From assembly GCF_019904155.1 (NCBI RefSeq), contig NZ_JAHCMB010000188.1:87873-151872 (forward strand): 64,000 bases of DNA, in the 5' to 3' direction. The position numbers were made by a program, and so were the translations under genes. Below the pieces are notes generated by a model, which ran no database searches, was not told the DNA's origin, and worked only from the letters and a program-made list of their open reading frames with translations. Below are positions 34,377 to 44,085 of this stretch, in pieces. Position 1 is the stretch's first letter, and every line of letters starts with the position of its first letter. This DNA is from Paenibacillus sinensis. GTDB taxonomy: Bacteria > Bacillota > Bacilli > Paenibacillales > Paenibacillaceae.

Positions 34377-35261
34377 ATGGGAGCTGTGCTGGATAACGGC
34401 ATTCTTGAAGCCGAGGTGAAAATGCCGGAAGAAGCGCTGGGAAGCCGCTTTGACCGTACCGGCTGGATTACTTGCGTAAGGCTGAAGGGTAGGCAAAGAC
34501 ATGAGTTCGGCGTTCCGGAGAGCTTCGCGCCCGGGCGCGGGACGGGAGGCAGCGGCCTGTGTGCCGAGTTCGGCATCAGCGGCCCGAATGGCTACAATGA
34601 TGCGGGTGTCGGAGAAGGCTTTCCCAAAATCGGTGTCGGCCTGCTCACGAGGCAGGGAGTCAGAGCGTATTCCTTTTTCGAGGATTATCCGGTAGTACCT
34701 TATCAAGTGGTGACCGAGACGGGCTTAGACCGCATCACATTCACCGTCCTGCCCGCCGACTGCCGGGGGTACGCCTTTCGGCTGACCAAGAGCATCATTC
34801 TGCGCGATGCCCGGCTTCATATCGAGTATGCGCTGGAGAATACAGGGAGCCGGACGCTGGATACGGATGAATATGTGCATAATTTCCTCGCCGTGAACCG
34901 CCAGCCGGCAGGTCCCGGCTATGTGCTGCGTTTTCCCGTCCCGTCCGACTTCAGCGAGGTGGAATCAAGCTATACAGCGGAGCTTCTTTCGGCAGCGGGG
35001 AACGAGGTTCTTTGGAACGCTGTGCCGGAACGGGAGTTCTACGCCCGTCTTCCCGGCTGGCCAGCCTCCACGCCCTGGAACTGGGAGCTCGTCAATCTTC
35101 CAAGCGGTGCCGGAGTCCGGGAGTCGGGGGATTTTGCGGTGGCTGGCTGCGCGCTTTGGGGGAAAAGACATGTCATATCGCCCGAAATCTTTATCTCGCT
35201 GCATATTCCTCCGGGGGAAGCGAGACGATGGAGCCGGGTTTATGAATTTTTTGAGATTTGA
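34377..35261 (+). CDS. Galactose-mutarotase-fold protein (aldose epimerase-like)
   Basis: This is a protein of about 294 residues, 42 bases after the GH94 gene. The all-beta sequence, with RLTKSIILRDARLHIEYALE and later DEYVHNFLAVNRQP, resembles the galactose mutarotase / DUF4432 superfamily. The start is either ATG 34377 or TTG 34371, both behind AAAGGAG. In this context it may interconvert anomers of the sugar released by the two phosphorylases. The usual His/Asp/Glu catalytic set cannot be pinned down by eye, so enzyme activity is only suggested. Confidence 0.65.
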   Translation: MGAVLDNGILEAEVKMPEEALGSRFDRTGWITCVRLKGRQRHEFGVPESFAPGRGTGGSGLCAEFGISGPNGYNDAGVGEGFPKIGVGLLTRQGVRAYSFFEDYPVVPYQVVTETGLDRITFTVLPADCRGYAFRLTKSIILRDARLHIEYALENTGSRTLDTDEYVHNFLAVNRQPAGPGYVLRFPVPSDFSEVESSYTAELLSAAGNEVLWNAVPEREFYARLPGWPASTPWNWELVNLPSGAGVRESGDFAVAGCALWGKRHVISPEIFISLHIPPGEARRWSRVYEFFEI

Positions 35262-35305
35262 GCCATGATTGGTCTCTTCGTGACTGCTATTTGGCAACAA
35301 ATTAT

Positions 35306-35337
35306 GCCACTCCTGCTCGGGTCAGGGGTGGCTTTCT
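35306..35337 (+). terminator. Terminator of the phosphorylase operon
   Basis: GCCACTCCTG pairs with CAGGGGTGGC (one wobble), followed by TTTCTT. Confidence 0.75.
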
Positions 35338-35464
35338 TATATGTGCATGTCGGGAGTGCAGCCATTCGACAATCCTTTTAAAAAGATCGTTGCTTCCTGC
35401 ATGAAATCGTTGATTTGTCTGATTGTTCGGATTTACATAAATCGGTAAAGTTGGAACTGCCTAA

Positions 35465-35479
35465 ATGTAAGCGCTCTTT
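35465..35479. promoter_or_regulatory. cre-like site before the GH81 gene
   Basis: ATGTAAGCGCTCTTT matches the CcpA consensus except for one late position. It suggests catabolite control of the secreted glucanase. Confidence 0.45.
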
Positions 35480-35599
35480 TTTAGGGGCAGAGAAGAACTT
35501 TGTCGTATGGGAGGAGGCGGACAATGGATTGATGTCCTGAAGAAATGGCATGGCAGTGAATCTAATATCATTTTATCCGAATAAGGAGGAACAAATGGA

Positions 35600-38500
35600 A
35601 TGAACCCAAATCTGTGTTCACCCCGGAGGGCAAACCGTATGCGTATGAAGCTGACGATCAAGCGTTCCGGCTTCATGCCGCTGCTTCTCGTGCTGGTGCT
35701 GCTTCTGGCACTGGTTCCGGCAGCGCCGCTGCCCGTCAGTGCAGCCTCTTCCTATCTGCTATCGCAGGACCGTCCCGCCTACGCTTCCGGCACCGAGGGG
35801 GCCAATACGCCCGATCTGGCGTTTGACAGCAATGCCTCGTCCCGCTGGAGCAGCTCATGGGGCAGCGACCCGAACTGGATTTATGTCGATCTCGGCTCTT
35901 CGGCGGCCATCGACCGGGTCGTGCTGCGCTGGGAGAACGCGTATGCGACCGCTTACAAAATCCAGGTTTCCGCCGACGAAATGATCTGGAACGACATCTA
36001 TTCGACGTCCGCCGGAGACGGCGGAACCGATGAACTCACCGTAAGCGGAACGGGGCGCTATGTGCGCATGTACGCCACTGCCCGCTCGATGGCGGCTTAC
36101 GGTGTCTCGCTGTATGAATTTGAGGTATACGGAACGGGCGGGGTCAATCCGCCGCCGGTGCAGCTCGGAGCGAATGTTGCGCTGAACAAGCCGGTGACCG
36201 CCTCTTCCTATGAGACATCCGACTATTTGCCGCCGGGCTCGACGCTTCCGAAGCTTGCCGTGGACGGAGACGGCGCCACGCGCTGGTCCTCCAACGCCTC
36301 TGACAATGAATGGATTTATGTGGATTTGGGCAGCGTCCATACGCTGGGCCGGGTCATCATCAGCTGGGAGGCGGCGGCTGGCCGGACCTATGATATTCAG
36401 GTCTCGAACGACGCCTCGTCCTGGACCACAATCTACCGGGAAATGCATGGGGACGGCGGAACCCTGAATCTACCGGTCTATGCACAGGGCCGCTATGTGA
36501 GAATGAAGGGAATCAGCCGGGCGACCTCCTTCGGTTATTCAATCTTTGAATTCCAGGTGTACGACTATGTGACGGGAGAGGCGCAGCCGGTCTACACGAT
36601 CCCGGAGCTTCCGCAGCAATCCACGGTTGCCGTCGGAGGGGGCAGCTACACGAAGAACGATATGTCGATTCCCCAGCCGAAATATCCGCTGTACAAGTCC
36701 GACTCCCTGACCGCGCCGCTGCCGTCGAATGACTGGTGGCAGTCGATCATGATCAACAAGCTCGGCAACGGCATCGTTACACTTCCGCTGAAATCCAAGT
36801 ACACGAAGCAGGGCTTAAGTGTGCTGAACCCGGGCGCGGGCTATGTGAACGGCCTGACGCAGGCGGCTTCGGGCAGCCCGGACCTGTATCTGATGGCAAG
36901 CAATATCAACACCTCGTCGATGTCCAACCGGATCACCGCCTACGGAGACTGGTCGGCGGACGCCGTGCTCAGCGACGGGGCGACGGACAAAATGAAGACG
37001 ACGTTCGTCAAAGGCTCGCCGTATTTGTATTCGCAGTTCAGCGACCCGGCCAGCCCGGAAATTTACCTGCCGGTGACGGCCCGCTTCTTCGACGATTCGG
37101 GCAACACGATTCTGGCGGCTGACGGCACTGCGCTTACCGGCGATCATATCGGCATAGAAGTGACGAATACGAACGGCGCTCCGACCCCATCGACGGTCAA
37201 GCGAACGTACGGCGTATTCGCGCCCGCGGGCACGACCTTCAAGAAGGTGGGCGCCAAGCTCAAAATTCAGCTCGGAAGCGGCCAGAGCTATCTGTCGCTT
37301 GCGGCGATGCCCGCGGCATCCGATCTGAACTATTTCTATCAGCACGGCTACGCGTTCGTTACGGGCACGACGGTGACCTACTCGTTCAACGAGATCACCT
37401 CCGATGCCACGACCCATTTCAATGTATCGGTTACGCAGAAGCGCTCCGGGTTCCCGAACACGACGCTGATGGCCCTCTTGCCGCATCAGTGGAAAGCCTC
37501 GGCGGCTTCCCTGAATGGCAAGACCTACCCGTCGATCCGGGGAACGCTGAAGCTGACGGAGGGCAACTCCTTCTCCACCGTGAACAAGTTCTACGGCATC
37601 GTGCCCCAGTTCACCGAGCCGGGAGACGAGAGCTATTCGCGGGAGACGCTGCGTTCCTATCTGGCGCAGCTTGATGCGGATACCTCCCAGGATCTCATGA
37701 AGGCCGACGCCTACTGGCAGGGCAAGAAGCTGCATCCGCTGGCGATGGGCGTGCTGATCGCCGATCAGATCGGCGATACGGCGTACAAGAACCTGTTCCT
37801 GTCGAGAATGAAGACGATCCTGTCGGACTGGTATACGTACACGCCGGGAGAAACGGATTATTACTTCGATTACAACACGGACTGGGGCACGCTGATTTAT
37901 AAGAACAGCGAGTTCGGCGCCAACTCGGGCATTACGGATCATCACTTCACCTACGGTTACTACGTATTCGCTTCAGCGGTTCTGGCAACCTACGATTCCG
38001 GCTTCCGCGACGAGTACAGCGGCATGGTGGAGCAGCTGATCCGGGATTACGCGAACCCGTCCAAGAACGACCCGCTGTACCCGTTCCTGCGGAACTTCGA
38101 TCCCTATGAAGGCCACTCATGGGCGGGCGGATATGCCGACAATGATGACGGCAACAACCAGGAGGCGGCGGGCGAATCGCTGTTCGGCTGGGTAGGCGAA
38201 TATATGTGGAGCCAGCTGACGGGCAACACCGCCTACCGCGACACGGCCATCATGGGCTTCACCACCGAGCTGTCGGCGGTGGAGCAGTATTGGTTCAACT
38301 ACGACGGCGACAACTGGCTCCCGGAGTTCAATCACAAGTCGCTGGGCCAGGTGTACGGCGCTTCGAACTTCTTCGGCACGTTCTTTAACGGCAATCCCGT
38401 CTACGTGTACGGCATTCACTGGCTGCCGACCTCGGAGTATTTGACCAGCTACGGCTTCGACAAGGACAAAGCGGCAGGATTATACAACGGCTTTGTCGCG

Positions 38501-39988
38501 GACAACGGCGGGCCCGAAGAGGACTGGTATCATATCGTGTGGCCGATTCAGTCGCTCAGCGATCCGCAGGCTGTGCTGAATAAGTGGAATGCCTCCATCA
38601 TGCAGCAGAATGAAGTATTCAATACGTACTGGTTCGTTCACAGCATGGCCGATCTCGGGCAGCGCACGAAGGATATTTGGGCGACGGGAGGAGCAAGCGC
38701 AACGGTGTACCGTAAAGGGAACGTCTATCGCGCGCTCGTCTGGAATCCGGGCGATGCCCCGGTTACAGTCAGCTTCCGCAATGCGCAGGGAGCGGCCGGC
38801 AGCGTGACGGTTCCGGCCAAATCGCTGGTCAAAGCCGATCCGACGGTCAACGGAGCGCCGATTGGCGGCGGCTCGGGAAGCGATCCGGGAAGCAATCCCG
38901 GAGGCGGGGCTTCCGGCGCCAACCTTGCACTGGGGAAGAGCGTCACCTCCTCGGCCAATCCGCTCCAGCCCGCCGCAGGTGCGGTGGACGGCGACAAGGG
39001 AACGAGATGGGAGTCGGCCTTCAGCGATCCGCAGTGGATTCAGGTAGATCTCGGCTCGGTTCAGACCGTGAGCCGCGTCGTGCTGAACTGGGAGGGCGCT
39101 TACGCCAAGTCCTACACGGTTCAGGCATCGGCGAACGGCACTGACTGGAGCACGGTCTATTCGACGACCACCGGCGACGGCGGCATTGACGATCTTGCTC
39201 TCAGCCCGGTCAGCGCCAGATATATCAAGGTGAACGGCACCGAGCGGGGAACGCAGTACGGCTATTCGCTCTGGGAACTGGAGGTATACGGCAGCGGCTC
39301 ATCCAATGCTGCGCCTCCCGCACTGACAGCCGATACGACGCAGAACTATGCCGGCCAGCCGATAGAAATCACCTTTAGCGACAATGCGGCTTGGAGAAGC
39401 GGGGTATCGGGCGTCACAGTGGATGGCACTGCCTTGTCCGCGTCGCAGTATGCGCTGACAGCCGGCAAGCTCACGCTGAATGCGGGCGTATTCCCCGCCG
39501 CAGGAACGTACAGCGTCACCGTCTCGGCGGCAGGCTATACGGATGCCGCGGTGCAGCAAACCGTTGCCGCCTCTGCCGCCGTCAATCTGGCGCTGAACAA
39601 GACGACAACGGCCTCGGAGAGTCCTTATCAACCGGCTTCCCTGGCGGTGGACGGAGACAAGGGAACAAGATGGGAGTCGGCCTTCAGCGACCCGCAGTGG
39701 CTTCAGGTCGATCTGGGCGCGGTTCAAACCGTCAGCCGAGTCGTGCTGAACTGGGAGTCCGCCTACGGCAAGGCCTACACGATCCAGACCTCGGTTAACG
39801 GTACGGACTGGACGACCGTCTATACGGAGACGGCCGGCGACGGCGGCATCGATGACCTCAGCTTTGCGCCGGCGAGCGCGCGCTACATCAAATTAAACGG
39901 CACGGAACGCGGCACGGTAAACGGCGCCAAGTACGGCTATTCGCTATGGGAGCTTGAAGTGTACGGATTGACGGCAGCCGCAGGCTGA
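35600..39988 (+). CDS. Secreted GH81 endo-beta-1,3-glucanase with four discoidin/CBM32-type modules
   Basis: The protein has 1462 residues. A signal peptide (LLLVLVLLLALVPAAP) ends near PVSA. Two F5/8-type-C modules follow (about residues 50-180 and 190-330), then the GH81 catalytic region (about 345-1050) with SNDWWQSIM, FDPYEGHSWAGGYADNDDGN and the catalytic Glu motif NNQEAAGESL. After a Gly/Ser/Pro linker come a third discoidin-type module, an immunoglobulin-like domain and a fourth discoidin-type module. GH81 enzymes cut beta-1,3-glucans such as laminarin, curdlan and fungal wall glucan. The last two discoidin modules are recent duplicates at DNA level. It lies between the phosphorylases and the oligosaccharide importer and should supply their substrates. 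Confidence 0.88.
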   Translation: MNPNLCSPRRANRMRMKLTIKRSGFMPLLLVLVLLLALVPAAPLPVSAASSYLLSQDRPAYASGTEGANTPDLAFDSNASSRWSSSWGSDPNWIYVDLGSSAAIDRVVLRWENAYATAYKIQVSADEMIWNDIYSTSAGDGGTDELTVSGTGRYVRMYATARSMAAYGVSLYEFEVYGTGGVNPPPVQLGANVALNKPVTASSYETSDYLPPGSTLPKLAVDGDGATRWSSNASDNEWIYVDLGSVHTLGRVIISWEAAAGRTYDIQVSNDASSWTTIYREMHGDGGTLNLPVYAQGRYVRMKGISRATSFGYSIFEFQVYDYVTGEAQPVYTIPELPQQSTVAVGGGSYTKNDMSIPQPKYPLYKSDSLTAPLPSNDWWQSIMINKLGNGIVTLPLKSKYTKQGLSVLNPGAGYVNGLTQAASGSPDLYLMASNINTSSMSNRITAYGDWSADAVLSDGATDKMKTTFVKGSPYLYSQFSDPASPEIYLPVTARFFDDSGNTILAADGTALTGDHIGIEVTNTNGAPTPSTVKRTYGVFAPAGTTFKKVGAKLKIQLGSGQSYLSLAAMPAASDLNYFYQHGYAFVTGTTVTYSFNEITSDATTHFNVSVTQKRSGFPNTTLMALLPHQWKASAASLNGKTYPSIRGTLKLTEGNSFSTVNKFYGIVPQFTEPGDESYSRETLRSYLAQLDADTSQDLMKADAYWQGKKLHPLAMGVLIADQIGDTAYKNLFLSRMKTILSDWYTYTPGETDYYFDYNTDWGTLIYKNSEFGANSGITDHHFTYGYYVFASAVLATYDSGFRDEYSGMVEQLIRDYANPSKNDPLYPFLRNFDPYEGHSWAGGYADNDDGNNQEAAGESLFGWVGEYMWSQLTGNTAYRDTAIMGFTTELSAVEQYWFNYDGDNWLPEFNHKSLGQVYGASNFFGTFFNGNPVYVYGIHWLPTSEYLTSYGFDKDKAAGLYNGFVADNGGPEEDWYHIVWPIQSLSDPQAVLNKWNASIMQQNEVFNTYWFVHSMADLGQRTKDIWATGGASATVYRKGNVYRALVWNPGDAPVTVSFRNAQGAAGSVTVPAKSLVKADPTVNGAPIGGGSGSDPGSNPGGGASGANLALGKSVTSSANPLQPAAGAVDGDKGTRWESAFSDPQWIQVDLGSVQTVSRVVLNWEGAYAKSYTVQASANGTDWSTVYSTTTGDGGIDDLALSPVSARYIKVNGTERGTQYGYSLWELEVYGSGSSNAAPPALTADTTQNYAGQPIEITFSDNAAWRSGVSGVTVDGTALSASQYALTAGKLTLNAGVFPAAGTYSVTVSAAGYTDAAVQQTVAASAAVNLALNKTTTASESPYQPASLAVDGDKGTRWESAFSDPQWLQVDLGAVQTVSRVVLNWESAYGKAYTIQTSVNGTDWTTVYTETAGDGGIDDLSFAPASARYIKLNGTERGTVNGAKYGYSLWELEVYGLTAAAG
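38922..39297 (+). repeat. Duplicated discoidin/CBM32-type module, first copy
   Basis: It shares long near-identical stretches with the second copy about 663 bases downstream, for example GATGGGAGTCGGCCTTCAGC at 39006 and again at 39669. Confidence 0.7.
39573..39980 (+). repeat. Duplicated discoidin/CBM32-type module, second copy
   Basis: This is the second copy of the module at 38922-39297. The two are separated by one immunoglobulin-like domain, implying intragenic duplication. Confidence 0.7.
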
Positions 39989-40003
39989 CGGAAGAACACT
40001 GGG

Positions 40004-40032
40004 GGGCTTTCGCGGATGCGGAAGCCCTTTTT
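40004..40032 (+). terminator. Terminator of the GH81 gene
   Basis: GGGCTTTCGC pairs with GCGGAAGCCC around a short loop, followed by TTTTTC. Confidence 0.8.
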
Positions 40033-40293
40033 CTAAATCAAAGTATATATTGCCGGACTCTTATCGCAGGCTTCGATTTCCCGGTAACAGCATGGTGCCA
40101 AAGGATGCCGTAAGGCATGTATCCTTGAGGACATTCGGATAAAGAGAATAGGCGAATTTGCGCCCGGATATTCATTATTCAAGGTGTCCGTCATTTGCCG
40201 TTGATATAGTAAAGAAATCGTTAGTCCGTGTCGTAGAAGGGCCATCCATCAGATCGTACAATTAAAGCATCAAATAAACGAAATGGTGATGCT
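40033..40293. other. Upstream region of the oligosaccharide ABC operon
   Basis: It contains a modest hairpin (AAGGAT with ATCCTT near 40096-40125). Next to the start codon is an isolated half of the LacI operator (ACGAAATGG near 40279), overlapping a weak ribosome binding site. No strong promoter is visible. Confidence 0.4.
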
Positions 40294-41280
40294 ATGGAAC
40301 AACGTAAGACGCCCGCGATGCAGCTTCCCCTGCCTGCGGGGCGGACAAAGTCCGGGGAAGAGGGGATTTGGAGACGCTTCGCCCGTCAATGGGACTACCA
40401 GCTGATGATTCTGCCATCCCTGCTGTTTCTGCTGATCTTCAGCTACATTCCGATGTGGGGTGTGCTGATGGCCTTCAAGGAGTACAACCTGTTCACGGGT
40501 TTTATGGCCAGTCCGTGGGTGGGAACCATGCACTTTCGCATGTTTTTTGAGTCTCCGGAATTCTGGAATATTGTGCGCAACACGTTCTGCATCAGTCTCT
40601 TGAAGCTGCTGATCGGCTTCCCGGCTCCTATTCTGCTGGCGCTGATGCTGAATGAAGTACGGAACATGGCCTTCAAGCGGGTCGTGCAGACCGTCACCTA
40701 TATCCCGCACTTTCTGTCCTGGGTCGTCGTATCCGGACTCGTCTTCTCGATGCTGGCGGTGCACAACGGCGCGGTCAACGATCTGCTGATGAAGCTGTCC
40801 CTGATCGACGAGCCGGTGAACTGGATGTCCAGCCCTCATTATTTCTGGGGCATTCTCGTATCGGTCGGCGTCTGGAAGGAAATCGGCTTCAGCTCCATCG
40901 TCTACCTGGCAGCCATCGCGGGCATCGATCCCGCGCTCTACGAGGCGGCTTCCATCGACGGGGCCAGCAAGTTCAAGCAGATCTTCAAGATTACGCTGCC
41001 GAGCATCGCGCCGGTCGTCATGATCTTCCTGATTCTCGGTGTCGGGAACATTCTGAACGCCGGATTCGAAGACATCCTGCTGCTGACCAAGAATCTCACC
41101 AACGGTATTCTGATGCCTTACGCGCAGACCATCGACACTTACGTTTACCAGACAGGGATTCTGAATCAACGTTACTCCTACGCTACGGCCGCCGGTCTTC
41201 TGAAATCCGTGCTCAGCGTTGTCCTGCTGTATATCGCCAACGCGATCGCGCGCCGGTTTGGCAAGACCAGCCTGTGGTAA
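40294..41280 (+). CDS. Oligosaccharide ABC transporter permease (LplB type)
   Basis: This is a 328-residue permease with an N-terminal cytoplasmic tail, first helix YQLMILPSLLFLLIFSYIPM and six helices in all. The coupling loop is LYEAASIDGASKFKQIFKIT and the end GKTSLW is typical of the LplB/YteP family. This family imports polysaccharide fragments and is usually regulated by YesM/YesN pairs, as found three genes downstream. Given the GH81 and phosphorylase genes upstream, beta-1,3-gluco-oligosaccharides are the likely cargo. No ATPase gene is nearby. Confidence 0.9.
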   Translation: MEQRKTPAMQLPLPAGRTKSGEEGIWRRFARQWDYQLMILPSLLFLLIFSYIPMWGVLMAFKEYNLFTGFMASPWVGTMHFRMFFESPEFWNIVRNTFCISLLKLLIGFPAPILLALMLNEVRNMAFKRVVQTVTYIPHFLSWVVVSGLVFSMLAVHNGAVNDLLMKLSLIDEPVNWMSSPHYFWGILVSVGVWKEIGFSSIVYLAAIAGIDPALYEAASIDGASKFKQIFKITLPSIAPVVMIFLILGVGNILNAGFEDILLLTKNLTNGILMPYAQTIDTYVYQTGILNQRYSYATAAGLLKSVLSVVLLYIANAIARRFGKTSLW

Positions 41281-41336
41281 GCCCGGGCGGTCAACCTTTA
41301 ACCGCTTCTGCCATTCTTTAGAAAGGGGGCCTAACC

Positions 41337-42224
41337 TTGCGTTCAAGCTCTTCGGAAAAAATCATGCACGGCGTCATCTACGCCCTGCTTGCCCTGCTGG
41401 CCTTTGCCGCGTTCTATCCGTTCTGGAATTCGTTCGTTATTTCGCTTAACACAGGCTCCGATACGGCGCTTGGCGGCATTACCTTCTGGCCGCGCGTTCC
41501 CACCTTCGAGAACTACCGGATCGTGTTCAAAGAGGACGATATCTTTCACGCCTACATGATCACCATTCTGCGTACGGTGATCGGAACAGTACTGTCGCTG
41601 TTCTTCACCTCATTGTTTGCCTACGGGCTGTCCAAGAAGGGGATCGTCTTCAAGAAAGGCTATATGCTGTTCTGCGTGTTCACCATGTATTTCAGCGGCG
41701 GCCTTATCCCGTATTTCATCCTGATTTACCAGATGCATCTGTATAACACCTTCGCGTTTCTGATTATTCACGGCATGGTCAGCGTCTATAACATGATCAT
41801 CTTCCGGACCTTCTTCATGGAGCTTCCGGACGGGCTGGAGGAATCGGCCCGCATCGACGGCTGCTCCAATTTCGGCGTCTTCTTCCGGATCGTGCTCCCG
41901 ATTTCGGGGCCGGTCATGGCGACGCTTGGACTGTTCACCGCGGTAGGCCTGTGGAACGACTGGTTCACCCCGGCCGTGTTCATCAACAACCAGAAGCTGA
42001 TCCCGCTGCAGACGCTGCTGGTGCAGATCATCAATGCCGGAGCGACGGCAAGCCTCATGACCAACCTCAACAGCTACGCGCAGAGCATGGTCCAGAATAC
42101 CGTTACCGTCAAAGCGCTGCAAATGGCGACCATGATGATCGCGACGCTTCCGATTCTGGCGATCTATCCGTTCCTGCAGAAGTTCTTCGTCAAAGGCGTG
42201 CTTGTCGGTTCACTGAAAGAGTAG
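41337..42224 (+). CDS. Oligosaccharide ABC transporter permease (YtcP/LplC type)
   Basis: This is the 295-residue partner permease. It starts at TTG 41337, seven bases after AAAGGGGG. The coupling loop is LEESARIDGCSNFGVFFRIV and the C-terminus FFVKGVLVGSLKE is the standard ending of this family. It forms the channel with the preceding LplB-type protein. Confidence 0.9.
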   Translation: MRSSSSEKIMHGVIYALLALLAFAAFYPFWNSFVISLNTGSDTALGGITFWPRVPTFENYRIVFKEDDIFHAYMITILRTVIGTVLSLFFTSLFAYGLSKKGIVFKKGYMLFCVFTMYFSGGLIPYFILIYQMHLYNTFAFLIIHGMVSVYNMIIFRTFFMELPDGLEESARIDGCSNFGVFFRIVLPISGPVMATLGLFTAVGLWNDWFTPAVFINNQKLIPLQTLLVQIINAGATASLMTNLNSYAQSMVQNTVTVKALQMATMMIATLPILAIYPFLQKFFVKGVLVGSLKE

Positions 42225-42242
42225 CTCGGAGAAGATTATATG

Positions 42243-42261
42243 CGGCCGGGCATCCCGGCCG
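42243..42261 (+). other. Stem-loop before the binding-protein gene
   Basis: CGGCCGGG pairs with CCCGGCCG around CAT. It is a short GC-rich hairpin without a T-run, possibly stabilising or partly terminating the message. Confidence 0.55.
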
Positions 42262-42300
42262 TCTATAATAAATGTGTAAGGATAGAAAGGGGTTTAGCAC

Positions 42301-44013
42301 ATGCATAACAAGAAATGGGGTCAACTGCTTCTGGCAGGTCTGATTGGAACGAGCCTCCTGTCCGGCTGCGGCGGGGGGAACGGAAATAATGAAGGCGCCT
42401 CCAGTAACGCAACAAAAGAAAGCGCTTCACCTAGCGGGCAGGCCAGCGTATCTCCAGCCGCGTCCGCATCGGCCGAAGGGACGGCCGCCCAGGTGAAGCC
42501 GGTCACCTTCACGAATTTCGTCAATTACGATTGGTATACAGCGCCGAACTGGTCGGCGACTCCCCAGGGCAAATGGATCACGGAGAGCCTGGGCGTGACC
42601 GTGAATCCAATCCAGTCCAACGGCGCTGCGGCGCAGAAGCTGAACGCCATGATCGTCTCGAGCCAGCTCCCGGATGTGATCGTCACCGACCGGGGCAAGG
42701 ACGTGGAACGGCTGCAAAAAGCGGGCAAGCTGGTTCCGCTCGATCCTTACCTGGAGAAGTATCCGGAATTTGTAAAAATGGTGGGCGAGGATACAATCAA
42801 CATGCTGCGCAGCGACGACGGCAAGCTGTACCAGATTCCAAACTGGTACATCAGCGGCAGCAATGGCAATGGCAATGCCGGCTTCCTCGTCGAGAAGAAA
42901 GTATACAAGGCTCTCGGCTCTCCCAAGCTTGAAACCTGGGGTGATCTTGAAAGCTATTTGAAGCAGGTCAAAGAGAAATATCCGGACATGGTTCCGCTCG
43001 ACTTCGGCGAAATTCGCGACGGAGAAGTCCAGATGATGGGCATGCTGTACAGCGGCGCGGCCGATGACCGCACCCCCGGCTTCATTTCTCCAGGCTCCGG
43101 CCAGGTCTTCGGCGTGCCGACCGGCTCCGAGCTGATCTCCGTGTACAAGGACCCGGCGTTCAAGGATGCGGCGCTCTATTCAAGCCGCCTGTTCCGCGAG
43201 GGGCTGACCTCGCAGGATATGTTCACCCAGACCCGGGACCAGATTCTGGAGAAGCTGAAGACCGGCAAGATTGCCGTATTCGGCGCATATGACGCCGTGG
43301 TGGAAGGCATCGGGCGGGAAGCCAACAACCTGCTTAAAGCCAAGGACCCGGAAGACGGATACGACACGATCTGGCCGGTTCACAAGGAAGGCGTCGACAA
43401 GAACAAGGTGTATCCTTCCGGCTTTAACCGTCTCGGCTGGAACGTCAATGTCATTACGACTAGCGCCAAGGACCCGGAAGCCATCTTCTCTTACATGAAC
43501 TGGGCGACAAGCCATGAAGGCCAGCAGGTTCTTTTCTTCGGGCCGAAGGGACTGTTCTATGATAAAGTAGAGAATGAAGTCCCGATTCCGAACGACGCCT
43601 ATATCAAGCGCGATCCGAAGAAATTTGACGAGATGAAGATCGGCGAATATAACTGGTACGGCAATACCTCGTACATCGACTCCATCAAGGCGGAACGCGA
43701 GAAGCTGCTGCCGCAGGAAGCGCAGGACTGGACGACGCTGTCCCAAGCGAACATCACCTTCAAGACATCGAAGAATATGACGGAATTCTCCAATATGGAC
43801 CCGGCCCCGAATTCGGAGGAAGGCATCATCCTCCAGCAGCTGAAGGACTATTACACCCAGCTGATTCCGAAGATCTTCTTCGCCAAGAGCGATGAAGAAG
43901 TGGGCAAGCTGATTGAAGAAGCCGACAAGCAGGCTGCCAAGATGGGCTATGACAAGCTGCTGCAATGGAAGACGAAGCAGTGGCAGGCCAACCTGTCCAA
44001 AATGAAAGGCTGA
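42301..44013 (+). CDS. Oligosaccharide-binding lipoprotein (LplA type)
   Basis: The protein has 570 residues, the large size typical of LplA-type binding proteins. The lipoprotein signal ends at LLSGCGGG (Cys near residue 22), followed by a Ser/Ala/Glu linker of about 35 residues and the binding domain (VKPVTFTNFVNYDWYTAPNW; late SNMDPAPNSEEGIILQQLKD). The ATG follows AAAGGGG. It delivers the oligosaccharide to the two upstream permeases. Confidence 0.9.
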   Translation: MHNKKWGQLLLAGLIGTSLLSGCGGGNGNNEGASSNATKESASPSGQASVSPAASASAEGTAAQVKPVTFTNFVNYDWYTAPNWSATPQGKWITESLGVTVNPIQSNGAAAQKLNAMIVSSQLPDVIVTDRGKDVERLQKAGKLVPLDPYLEKYPEFVKMVGEDTINMLRSDDGKLYQIPNWYISGSNGNGNAGFLVEKKVYKALGSPKLETWGDLESYLKQVKEKYPDMVPLDFGEIRDGEVQMMGMLYSGAADDRTPGFISPGSGQVFGVPTGSELISVYKDPAFKDAALYSSRLFREGLTSQDMFTQTRDQILEKLKTGKIAVFGAYDAVVEGIGREANNLLKAKDPEDGYDTIWPVHKEGVDKNKVYPSGFNRLGWNVNVITTSAKDPEAIFSYMNWATSHEGQQVLFFGPKGLFYDKVENEVPIPNDAYIKRDPKKFDEMKIGEYNWYGNTSYIDSIKAEREKLLPQEAQDWTTLSQANITFKTSKNMTEFSNMDPAPNSEEGIILQQLKDYYTQLIPKIFFAKSDEEVGKLIEEADKQAAKMGYDKLLQWKTKQWQANLSKMKG

Positions 44014-44029
44014 TACCGAACCGGCCGGG

Positions 44030-44058
44030 AAAGAGAGCGCGATATGCGCCCTCTTTTT
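44030..44058 (+). terminator. Partial terminator between transporter and regulators
   Basis: AAAGAG and GCGC arms pair with GCGC and CTCTTT, followed by Ts. It probably lowers but does not abolish read-through into the two-component genes, whose ribosome binding site follows immediately. Confidence 0.6.
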
Positions 44059-44085
44059 CGCCGTTTCGAGGCGGGAGGGAAGGAC

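Larger units (their letters stand above)
35262..35599. other. 338-bp intergenic region before the GH81 gene
   Basis: It holds the terminator of the phosphorylase operon (35306-35337), a cre-like sequence (35465-35479) and the ribosome binding site AAGGAGGA near 35583. A promoter is expected between 35400 and 35465, but no convincing -35/-10 pair stands out. Confidence 0.55.

Noticed and set aside
36815..37945. Minus-strand frame opposite the GH81 catalytic domain
   Set aside because: Arg/Val/Gly-rich shadow of the GH81 reading frame.
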